This document shows positions 1 to 5,955 of a DNA stretch of 5,955 nt, in pieces (the first letter of the stretch is position 1; each line of letters begins with the position of its first letter). The notes beneath the pieces are model-generated. The model was not told the DNA's origin. It was given only the letters and a program-made list of their open reading frames with translations, and searched no databases. A program made the position numbers and the translations under genes. Source of the DNA: Chitinophagaceae bacterium (GTDB taxonomy: Bacteria; Bacteroidota; Bacteroidia; Chitinophagales; Chitinophagaceae); assembly GCA_003167015.1 (NCBI GenBank), contig PMUF01000322.1, positions 884 through 6,838 on the forward strand. The letters run 5' to 3'.

Positions 1-3000
1 TCGAAGTTGCTGCCGACACTCACCTCGATCCGCTCGTTGAATAGCTTTTTGGAGACGGCGATATCCAGTTGGGTATAATCGATCTCGTTACCCGTGCTGT
101 AGTCCTGCACATTGTTGAGATCGAAATGGATGTTCACTCCCTTGATCAGGCTGCCGGCCAATTGATTCATCTGGTTGGTCAGGATCTGGCTGGCGCTCTG
201 GAAAGCCAAATTGCCGACGGCGGAGCCGCCGCCGCCCCCGCCCTCAGCCACGCTCTCCAGCGGATCTTCCCCGACGAACTGGTTCAACAGCAGCAACGCA
301 AACACCTGCATGTTCATTACAGATTCCTCACCGCGTATCGCCTGCAGCCGCTGGTCGACATCCGGCCAGAGCGTCAGGATATCCGGTGGCAGGGATATAT
401 CGAAGGTAATGGTGGGCTTCAACAGCTCGCCTGACATCTTCAACGTCACATAAAAGGGCAATGCCTCCCTGAATTTATTCTGATCCGTCGCGGGTAGGCT
501 CGCGATTTCATTTTGAACCAGGTTAAAGGAGGGAGTGACCGCGGTATAGATGGCCGTCAGGTCCAGCGTAGCAGTCAGCGGGTCTCCGGTCCAGGTGATC
601 ACGCTGCCCCGCTGAATGGCGAATGCCCGTTTCAATACGCTGAACGACAGATTATAGCTCCCGCTCGACACTTCGTAAGAGCCCGTCAGCGTTGTCTTGC
701 CGCTCTTATCCATGCCGAAGGCCAGTGTACTCCGGCCCCTTGCCGTCAGCACATCGCCCGACCGCGGATCGATCACTATGGTAAAGACGGCATTGCTGTC
801 GGTCTGCACGCTCAGGCTGACGTCCGCGCCGGTAATGGTCGATTGCCGCGCCTTGGCGAGCACCGCCGCCTTGTCGACCAGCGTATCGGTAGGGTTGTTG
901 TGATCCACGAACCGGATGACGCCCTCCCGTCCCACAACCTCGGGATCGCTGCCGGGGAGCACGAAATAAAAATTGGTCTTCTTATTGACCTTCACGTCGC
1001 CATCAACTTTCGGACTGTTGAGATCCCCTTCGAGGTTGATCGCAGCATCCAGGTTGAGACTGCCGTAAAACTCCCGGGTGTTCTCTTCCGGTGCATTGAC
1101 CAGCCGGAAATTGGTGGCGTTGACTGAGATATCGAATTTGTAATCCCGGTAGTCATGGGTGTAGACATTGCCGTCGATGACCAGCTTGTTACCGGCAGAA
1201 TCCTCCAGGGCGAATTGACTGAAGTTGAACCCATCTTCGTCAAATCCAATATTGTCTTTCGACAGCTTTAATGGCTCACCTGAGACCACGGGGGTTATCA
1301 TACTGCTGTCAAAATGCAGGTTACCCTTCAGCAGCGGCTTATCCAGCGTGCCGGTGATCGCCAGGTTACCTTTCAGGTACCCCTTCATGCTTTCTATATT
1401 ATCCTTCGCCAAATGGTTGAAAGCGGCAAGGTTGAGCTGCCCCAGGTTCAGCTGCAAATTCATCCGACCCGAACCGGTATAATAGTCCCCTTTCACCTTG
1501 ATGTCATTGCTGTTCCCTTCGAGTGAAATATCGGCAGCCAATGCGCTGTCTTTTTCATTGTTGATCTTCACCGCAAGGTCGCCCAGCGTATCGGTCTGAT
1601 AGGACAGCTTGCGGATCTGCAGATCGGAGGTGAACGCCGGATGGGTCATCACATTCTTTATCTCCGCCGTTCCATTGATGGTGCCGTCCACCAGCAACGA
1701 GTCCTGGTCCGCAAACCTGCTGAGCGTACCCAGACTGAAATTGGCGAACCGGATATCGATGGGCGAGGCCGGTGAAGAAGACAGGCTATGGACGGACAAC
1801 GTATCGTTGCTGTGGCTGATGACGAAATCATGGATGACGATACCCGCTGAATCGTATTGCAGATAATTGTCCCGGCTCACCTGCCAGGCATCATAATTCA
1901 GCATCAGGCTGTCCGGATTGAATACGAATTTCAGCCCTTCCGACAACTTGTCGATTTGCCCGGCCAGCCGATACCTTTCTTTTCCTTTGGTATCTTCCAG
2001 CACCAGGGCGCTCGTCAGCTGATCGTGGTGCAAGCTGCCCGCCAGCCAGCTCCGGTGCAGCTCGAACCCGCTGCCTGTGCCCCCGTCTATCCGCAGGTTG
2101 TAATTCAACTGACCGTCTTTCGTGCCCACGGTCACATCCGGGTTGTCGAACACCTGACTGCCGAATTGAGCATGGGGTGTCGCCAGGTGAAGATGCAGAT
2201 CATTCTGCGCGCTGTTAAAGCTCACCGATGCTCCAAGACTGTCCGTCCCTTTCAACGAAGGCATATAGGCCAGCACAAGGGGGGAGGGTCGCAAGTGCAG
2301 GCTCATCGTCCAGTCTTGCGGCGTAAAGACTGAATCTGTACCCTTCGCATCAGCTCGGGTACCCAGCCGGTAATAATTGTCGATCGTATGCTGCAGGGCC
2401 TGCGCCGTCTCGGTCAGCTTATACCTGCCCTTCCAATCCAGATCGGCCATTTCAGTGTGCAACCTGATCTCTTCGATATCATCCTGTCGCGCGGCCACCA
2501 GCACGATGCTATCGGTAGTCAGCCATTGGCGCCCCCGCAGCAGCCGCAGACCGGTGGCTTTGAAAGTACCCTGCAGCGAATCCGGATTGGTGTCCGAGAA
2601 ATCCGCCCCGATATGCCCTTTGAACTGCATCGTGTCTTTTACGAGGTGCAGCGCATACAGGTCCAGCGTATCGATCTGCCAGTCGAGCTTCAGCGCGGGG
2701 AATTTTTGCGCCAGGTCGGCCGTGGCGTGCAATTCAAAGCGGACTGCTGTATCATTGATAGCGGCTTGCAGCGTGGCCTGCTGGTTGGCCATCGAACCGT
2801 CGAACGAAAGATCGGTGTATGTATAATGCCGGATGGTCGCTGAGGTCACATGTCCGTTAAAACTGGCATTGGCGCTGTGAAGATCCAGCCCCTGACCCTT
2901 TACGGCCAGGTCGGCAGTGACCGCCCCCCATTGCAGGCTGTCCTGTAAGATATAGCCAAGCTGAAGCGCCCGGGTCTTGAGATCGAGATCATAGGTGGCG

Positions 3001-4781
3001 GCGGTCGTCGACCGGATGTTCCGTGCCCAGCCTTTCAACAAGATCGTCCCGGAAGAGGTTTGCAGTACCAGGTCCGGCTGTATCGCATCGAGCCCGCCAT
3101 TCAGCCGGCCCGTCAGATCGAAATGGTCGGGCAGCGTGATCGTTGCAGGCAGCGTCCCCGGCGGAAGCAGGCTGACCAGTGCTGCCCGGCTGCCGGAAAT
3201 ATGCCTGATCTGCAGGCCTGTCTGTATCCGCCGTATATCGAAGGGGTGCAGCACCTTGCCCGCCACATCCACCCGGAGATCCTGCATTCCGCTGATCTGC
3301 AGGACAGGAATAGTCAGGGCGTCGAAATTGCCTTTGATCCGCGCATTGACCTGCCAGACCTCATTGGGATGGCTGAACAACGGCTGCTTCCGAAGGAAGG
3401 GAGCGAAGGTCAGGATATCCTTTACCTGTACCCGGCTCCCGGGGAGGTCCACGTCGACCAGCGTCCGGGCCGGGTCCTTCATCATCCCGGCGAGGTCGGC
3501 ATATTGCAGCGAGGCATTGCGTTGCAGCAACGTACCTGGCGTCTGCAGGATCAGGTTACTCAACAGGGCCCGGTGGTCGGAATAAAAGAATTGCGTCTGC
3601 AACCGGGTCAGCCGAAAGCCGGATTGCTCCGTCAGACTGCCCCGGGCGATCGATCCACTGATACTGTCAGATGAATAATTCAGGTTGCTGGCGGCCAGGT
3701 TCAGCTGGCGTACCGCCAGGTGAGCGTAATCCATGCCATCCTTTTGCCGCGGCTGATTGTCGTCGTCAAACTGAACATTGTCGCCGTTGAGACGCACCGA
3801 GCCTGCCAGCACACGCCAGCCCAACGTGTCGGCCGCCGCAGCAGCCAGATTAGCCTTCGCAGCCGCAATCGTCCCCATTCTGCTCCCTCCTGCGGACCCT
3901 GCGCCTTTCGTGCCCCCTGCCCCGGATGCCCCGGCGGCCTTTGCTCCCCTGGGCGTCCTTCCAAGCCTGACGGCCGTACTGGTACTATCTAATTGAAAAT
4001 CTTTTACTTGAACAATCTCTTTCTCGACGTCTAGCTGCTGCACATTCGCCACCAACCGGCCCAATAAAAGTCCAACGTCCACACTCGCCGCCGGCGCCCC
4101 CCCCAGCGACTGACGCAGCGAGATCCTCGCCCGCAACCCCTCCGCCTCGAAACGCGGAACACTGAACCGCAGCCGATCCAGATCGATCCCGTCAATTTTG
4201 GCCAGACTGTGCCCTATCCAAACATCCATATCACTGCCAGTGACGGTATCCCTGTATACAAAGCGTATTTTGTCCATCACCAGTTCCTGCAAACTCATCT
4301 TCATCGGCGACCCCGACGTTGCCGCAGGCTGAGTCGAAGGCGCCCCCGAAAAGGCATCTACGATATACTGAAAATTAAAGGCAGTATCCGGCAGCTGCCG
4401 CCTGAGCTTGACCGTCACATTCTCCAACCCGATCTTTTGGATATCGAGATCGTGATGCAGCAACCCCAGCATCCGGAACTCCACATCGATCAACCCGGCC
4501 GACAAGAGCGTATCCCGTTGCCGGTCTTCGATATACACGTCCTTTAAGGTGACCCGCCGGAAGAACACGATGGACAGATCGCCGATCCGGACAGGGGTCT
4601 TTAGCTTCCGGGAAAGATAAGTCTCGGCCTTCCCCCGGATGATGTTCTGGATAAAAGGGGTCTGAATAAGGAAAAAAACGATCAGCAGGATAATGATAAC
4701 CGTCAGCAAGGTTCTCAATAATACCCGCACCAACCGACGAAAAAAGGATCTCCTGGGAACTGCGGGTTGGCTTATCGGCAT
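1..4781 (-). CDS. tamB: TamB-family translocation/assembly module protein, C-terminus cut by window edge
   Basis: At least 1593 residues in one frame with no stop; the gene continues past position 1. The start is well fixed: ATG at 4781 follows an in-frame TAA only two codons upstream (4785-4787). Residues 1-19 are basic (RRSFFRRLVR), followed by a single hydrophobic anchor at about 20-39 (LLTVIIILLIVFFLI), so the protein should sit in the inner membrane with the rest in the periplasm. An AsmA-like N-terminal part follows (PVRIGDLSIVFFRRVTLKDV, about 63-82), then FDDDNQPRQKDGMDYAHL near 338-355, and a long stretch of alternating beta strands typical of the TamB hydrophobic groove. The C-terminal TamB (DUF490) domain is recognised by FYGSLNLDAAINLEGDL from about 1237, GREGVIRF near 1285-1292, ITWTGDPLTATLD around W1397, and LTNQMNQLAGSLIKGVNIHF near 1530-1550. 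By family knowledge, TamB bridges inner and outer membranes, moves phospholipids outward and partners a BamA-like protein. Roughly 100 residues are probably missing (inference from family length). Unusual parts are a Gly/Ala-rich insert at 278-317 and six consecutive glycines at 1514-1519. Confidence 0.93.
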   Translation of the reverse strand, partial: MPISQPAVPRRSFFRRLVRVLLRTLLTVIIILLIVFFLIQTPFIQNIIRGKAETYLSRKLKTPVRIGDLSIVFFRRVTLKDVYIEDRQRDTLLSAGLIDVEFRMLGLLHHDLDIQKIGLENVTVKLRRQLPDTAFNFQYIVDAFSGAPSTQPAATSGSPMKMSLQELVMDKIRFVYRDTVTGSDMDVWIGHSLAKIDGIDLDRLRFSVPRFEAEGLRARISLRQSLGGAPAASVDVGLLLGRLVANVQQLDVEKEIVQVKDFQLDSTSTAVRLGRTPRGAKAAGASGAGGTKGAGSAGGSRMGTIAAAKANLAAAAADTLGWRVLAGSVRLNGDNVQFDDDNQPRQKDGMDYAHLAVRQLNLAASNLNYSSDSISGSIARGSLTEQSGFRLTRLQTQFFYSDHRALLSNLILQTPGTLLQRNASLQYADLAGMMKDPARTLVDVDLPGSRVQVKDILTFAPFLRKQPLFSHPNEVWQVNARIKGNFDALTIPVLQISGMQDLRVDVAGKVLHPFDIRRIQTGLQIRHISGSRAALVSLLPPGTLPATITLPDHFDLTGRLNGGLDAIQPDLVLQTSSGTILLKGWARNIRSTTAATYDLDLKTRALQLGYILQDSLQWGAVTADLAVKGQGLDLHSANASFNGHVTSATIRHYTYTDLSFDGSMANQQATLQAAINDTAVRFELHATADLAQKFPALKLDWQIDTLDLYALHLVKDTMQFKGHIGADFSDTNPDSLQGTFKATGLRLLRGRQWLTTDSIVLVAARQDDIEEIRLHTEMADLDWKGRYKLTETAQALQHTIDNYYRLGTRADAKGTDSVFTPQDWTMSLHLRPSPLVLAYMPSLKGTDSLGASVSFNSAQNDLHLHLATPHAQFGSQVFDNPDVTVGTKDGQLNYNLRIDGGTGSGFELHRSWLAGSLHHDQLTSALVLEDTKGKERYRLAGQIDKLSEGLKFVFNPDSLMLNYDAWQVSRDNYLQYDSAGIVIHDFVISHSNDTLSVHSLSSSPASPIDIRFANFSLGTLSRFADQDSLLVDGTINGTAEIKNVMTHPAFTSDLQIRKLSYQTDTLGDLAVKINNEKDSALAADISLEGNSNDIKVKGDYYTGSGRMNLQLNLGQLNLAAFNHLAKDNIESMKGYLKGNLAITGTLDKPLLKGNLHFDSSMITPVVSGEPLKLSKDNIGFDEDGFNFSQFALEDSAGNKLVIDGNVYTHDYRDYKFDISVNATNFRLVNAPEENTREFYGSLNLDAAINLEGDLNSPKVDGDVKVNKKTNFYFVLPGSDPEVVGREGVIRFVDHNNPTDTLVDKAAVLAKARQSTITGADVSLSVQTDSNAVFTIVIDPRSGDVLTARGRSTLAFGMDKSGKTTLTGSYEVSSGSYNLSFSVLKRAFAIQRGSVITWTGDPLTATLDLTAIYTAVTPSFNLVQNEIASLPATDQNKFREALPFYVTLKMSGELLKPTITFDISLPPDILTLWPDVDQRLQAIRGEESVMNMQVFALLLLNQFVGEDPLESVAEGGGGGGSAVGNLAFQSASQILTNQMNQLAGSLIKGVNIHFDLNNVQDYSTGNEIDYTQLDIAVSKKLFNERIEVSVGSNF
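3831..3950 (-). other. Low-complexity Gly/Ala-rich insert within TamB
   Basis: Codons 278-317 of tamB encode a Gly/Ala/Ser/Lys-rich stretch (AKAAGASGAGGTKGAGSAGG) followed by an Ala-rich run (IAAAKANLAAAAAD). It sits between a beta-strand region ending FQLDSTSTAVRL and the conserved FDDDNQP block, where Bacteroidota TamB proteins usually have a variable linker. The first half is probably disordered and the second half could be a helix. The frame is intact through it. Confidence 0.7.
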
Positions 4782-4789
4782 AGATTATA

Positions 4790-4794
4790 CTTCT
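4790..4794 (-). promoter_or_regulatory. Weak purine-rich ribosome-binding site of tamB
   Basis: AGAAG lies 8 nt before the tamB ATG on the minus strand, at normal Shine-Dalgarno spacing. It matches AGGAG at four of five bases. Bacteroidota often initiate without such a site, so its role is uncertain. Confidence 0.3.
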
Positions 4795-4803
4795 GAATAA
4801 TAT

Positions 4804-4835
4804 TTAAGTTAATGCATTAACCCTGATATGACAAA
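4804..4835 (-). promoter_or_regulatory. Candidate Bacteroidota-type promoter for tamB
   Basis: Read on the minus strand, TTTG (4832-4835) is followed after 20 bp by TAACTTAA (4804-4811). The Bacteroidota vegetative consensus is TTTG, 19-21 bp, TAnnTTTG. The upstream box and spacing fit, but the last two bases of the -7 box (AA instead of TG) do not. Transcription would begin close to 4797, giving a leader of only about 15-20 nt. This is a weak match and could be chance in AT-rich DNA. Confidence 0.3.
4808..4821. repeat. 14-bp perfect palindrome GTTAATGCATTAAC
   Basis: The sequence equals its own reverse complement over 14 bp and stops being symmetric at the next base on each side. It lies 27 bp upstream of the tamB start, overlapping the spacer and -7 box of the candidate tamB promoter, which is where a repressor dimer could act. 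A perfect 14-mer is expected about 0.4 times by chance in 6 kb, so position rather than rarity makes it notable. No regulator is identified. Confidence 0.5.
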
Positions 4836-4916
4836 ATACAGACCAAATACCCGCTGAAGCGTTAAAACGCGGCCTTTTCACCGGCAAAGCTGAAAACATT
4901 GTCCTTCAATGAATTT

Positions 4917-4951
4917 GTTCCGTTTTTTCCCCATGAACGTACCGTTTTTTC
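4917..4951. repeat. Paired direct repeat GTWCCGTTTTTTC, 22-bp period
   Basis: GTTCCGTTTTTTC at 4917-4929 and GTACCGTTTTTTC at 4939-4951 match at 12 of 13 positions, with the last ten bases identical. The 22-bp period is about two helical turns, so both copies would face the same side of DNA. They lie roughly 100-135 bp upstream of rpoN and 135-170 bp upstream of tamB. They could be tandem protein-binding sites or a local duplication. The T-runs lower the significance. Confidence 0.45.
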
Positions 4952-4980
4952 TACACGCAAAAGCAGGGACGTCGCCGCAT

Positions 4981-5009
4981 TTTGTGAAATACAGGCTGTT
5001 GAAATTTTG
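4981..5009 (+). promoter_or_regulatory. Candidate Bacteroidota-type promoter for rpoN
   Basis: TTTG at 4981-4984 is followed after 17 bp by AAATTTTG at 5002-5009, which differs from TAnnTTTG only at its first base. The spacing is at the short end of that reported for Flavobacterium-type promoters. Transcription would begin near 5016, about 35-40 nt before the rpoN ATG. The match is suggestive only. Confidence 0.3.
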
Positions 5010-5022
5010 GCTTTCGATTTGT
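5007..5022 (+). promoter_or_regulatory. Partial sigma-54 -24/-12-like element ahead of rpoN
   Basis: TTGGCTTTCGATTTGT resembles the sigma-54 consensus TTGGCACG-N4-TTGC. TTGGC and TTG are present at the correct spacing, and the -24 GG is intact. However, the -12 GC reads GT and the three bases after TTGGC do not match. A start about 12 nt downstream would leave a leader of about 20 nt before the rpoN ATG, compatible with autoregulation. The missing -12 C makes this a weak candidate, and it overlaps the other rpoN promoter candidate. Confidence 0.2.
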
Positions 5023-5052
5023 CTTACCCTTCCTACATAAAATATGGGTATT

Positions 5053-5955
5053 ATGCTGAAGCAAGTCCAAACGCAAAAGCAACAACACACTATACTGCCG
5101 CAGCAGATCGAATTATTAAACCTCTTTCACCTCAATACCCTGGAACTCGATCTGCGGATTCAAGATGAACTCGGCGAAAATCCTGCTTTGGAAGAGCTAT
5201 CTTCCGGCGATGATGCTGCATCGGACAAATTCTCCAAGGAAACCGTCCAGGATTTTCAAAACTGGGAAGAATACGGCTACGACGATATTCCCGACTATAA
5301 AACGGAATACAACAATTACATCAACACCGAGAAAGTACCGGAAAAACCGATTGCCGAAGTCACCGATTTCCGGGAAGAGCTGAAGCGGCAGTGCAGGTAT
5401 CTCGAAGTGCCGGAAGAAAAACTGCCTACGCTGGATTTCCTGATCGATTCTATTAATGAGAACGGCTTTCTCGAACAGGACCTGGATGAACTGGCCTCGG
5501 AGATCTCTTTCAAACGCAAGACCTGGGTCGAACCGGAAGAACTCGAAGATTCCCTCAAACTGATCCGGGGCCTTGAACCCATCGGCGCAGGCTGCCGGTC
5601 GGTGCAGGAATATATGCTGCTGCAGCTGAAGAACATGAATACCAAACAGCCCGACGTGAGGACGGCCATCCGGTTGCTGGAAGATCATTTCCATGACCTG
5701 CGGACGGCCAACCTTGACAAGCTGAGAAAACAGTTGGGACTGGAAGACGATGAGATCCGGATCGTGCTGAACCTGCTGGCCCATCTGAGTACCCGCCCCT
5801 TCAACCCGGAAAACAACGCCATGCAGGCAAACCCCTCCATCCTACCGGATTTCGTTGTTATCGATGAGGGCGATACCCTGGAACTGGCCTTATACCGTCA
5901 ACGCTCCTCCAACCTCCATATCAGCCAGTCCTGGATGGAAATGGTGCAGCATTCG
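5053..5955 (+). CDS. rpoN: RNA polymerase sigma-54 factor RpoN, C-terminus cut by window edge
   Basis: The first 301 residues of a protein normally near 480-500. Region I is at about 1-48 (LPQQIELLNLFHLNTLELDL, then IQDELGENPALEE) and is the part that contacts enhancer-binding ATPases. Residues 49-105 form an acidic, Tyr/Asn-rich region II linker (WEEYGYDDIPDYKTEYNNY). The core-binding region covers about 106-250, with LDFLIDSINENGFL at 127-140 and the signature LEPIGAGCRSVQEYMLLQL at 174-192. The following segment has NPSILPDFVV at 260-269 and LELALYRQRSSNLHISQSW at 276-294, as in other sigma-54 proteins. The DNA-binding helix-turn-helix and RpoN box lie beyond the window. The ATG at 5053 was preferred because MLKQ is the usual Bacteroidota start; an in-frame ATG at 5044 (adding MGI) is possible, and an in-frame TAA at 5038-5040 rules out anything longer. 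There is no clear Shine-Dalgarno site. Sigma-54 recruits core polymerase to -24/-12 promoters and needs ATPase activators to open DNA. It is divergent from tamB across 271 bp. Confidence 0.95.
   Translation, partial: MLKQVQTQKQQHTILPQQIELLNLFHLNTLELDLRIQDELGENPALEELSSGDDAASDKFSKETVQDFQNWEEYGYDDIPDYKTEYNNYINTEKVPEKPIAEVTDFREELKRQCRYLEVPEEKLPTLDFLIDSINENGFLEQDLDELASEISFKRKTWVEPEELEDSLKLIRGLEPIGAGCRSVQEYMLLQLKNMNTKQPDVRTAIRLLEDHFHDLRTANLDKLRKQLGLEDDEIRIVLNLLAHLSTRPFNPENNAMQANPSILPDFVVIDEGDTLELALYRQRSSNLHISQSWMEMVQHS

Larger units (their letters stand above)
4782..5052. other. Divergent intergenic region between tamB and rpoN
   Basis: This 271-bp AT-richer stretch is the only non-coding DNA in the window and must carry the start signals for both genes. 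It contains a perfect palindrome at 4808-4821, a short inverted repeat GCGTT-AA-AACGC at 4859-4870, a paired direct repeat at 4917-4951, and weak promoter-like elements facing each way. The short open frames crossing it have no recognisable protein features. I see no tRNA, riboswitch or terminator in it. Confidence 0.85.

Noticed and set aside
992..3964. Minus-strand ORFs at 992-1249 and 3701-3964
   Set aside because: They lie in alternative frames of the same strand inside tamB. The tamB frame carries the family motifs there.
175..3996. Other-frame plus-strand ORFs opposite tamB (such as 175-453, 2377-2826, 2995-3585, 3720-3992)
   Set aside because: They are Ser/Arg/Cys/Pro-rich low-information translations, overlapping a strongly supported gene on the other strand.
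69..4547. Series of plus-strand open frames opposite tamB (for example 69-434, 513-1127, 1857-2333, 2388-2843, 3060-3674, 4209-4547)
   Set aside because: All share the frame exactly codon-for-codon antisense to tamB. They are open because TTA, CTA and TCA codons are sparse in tamB. Their translations show no coherent protein features.
4859..4870. GCGTT-AA-AACGC inverted repeat as a terminator
   Set aside because: The 5-bp arms with a 2-nt loop and no following T-run are too small for a stable hairpin, and no gene ends here.
4878..5090. 70-codon minus-strand ORF beginning with a Cys-rich stretch
   Set aside because: It begins inside rpoN on the opposite strand and lacks family resemblance or a start signal.
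4899..5168. 89-codon plus-strand ORF in the intergenic region running into rpoN
   Set aside because: It overlaps the first 116 nt of rpoN out of frame and resembles no known family. A small leader peptide cannot be excluded but has no support.
5197..5784. 195-codon minus-strand ORF opposite rpoN, plus 5316-5669
   Set aside because: The longer one is the codon-for-codon antisense of rpoN, and the shorter is another frame shadow. Neither has plausible protein content.

Overview
The window looks like chromosomal housekeeping DNA from a Bacteroidota bacterium, most likely Chitinophagaceae or a close relative. The basis is the style of the two proteins: a very long TamB with the Bacteroidota-type motif FDDDNQPRQKDGMDYAHL, and an RpoN starting MLKQ with an acidic EEYGYDDIPDYK linker. 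Other support is the lack of strong Shine-Dalgarno sites and a moderate GC content by eye. Genus cannot be fixed without a search.

Layout: (1) Positions 1-4781, minus strand, are one uninterrupted reading frame of at least 1593 codons running off the left edge. It encodes TamB, the inner-membrane-anchored, periplasm-spanning translocation and assembly module protein. It was read codon by codon from its ATG to position 1 without a stop. (2) Positions 4782-5052 are a 271-bp AT-richer divergent intergenic region. It holds weak Bacteroidota-type promoter candidates for both genes, a 14-bp perfect palindrome, a 13-bp direct repeat with a 22-bp period, and a partial sigma-54 -24/-12-like element just ahead of rpoN. 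(3) Positions 5053-5955, plus strand, are the first 301 codons of rpoN (sigma-54), cut by the right edge.

The two genes are divergent, so they share a control region but not a transcript. TamB serves envelope biogenesis (lipid transport and outer-membrane protein assembly). RpoN redirects RNA polymerase to -24/-12 promoters that need enhancer-binding ATPases. Nothing seen links them functionally except the shared upstream DNA.

I found no RNA gene, CRISPR array, insertion sequence or obvious novel system. The many open frames opposite tamB and rpoN are codon-for-codon antisense shadows. The most notable items are the size and intactness of the tamB frame, a Gly/Ala-rich insertion in it, and the small repeat structures in the divergent promoter region.
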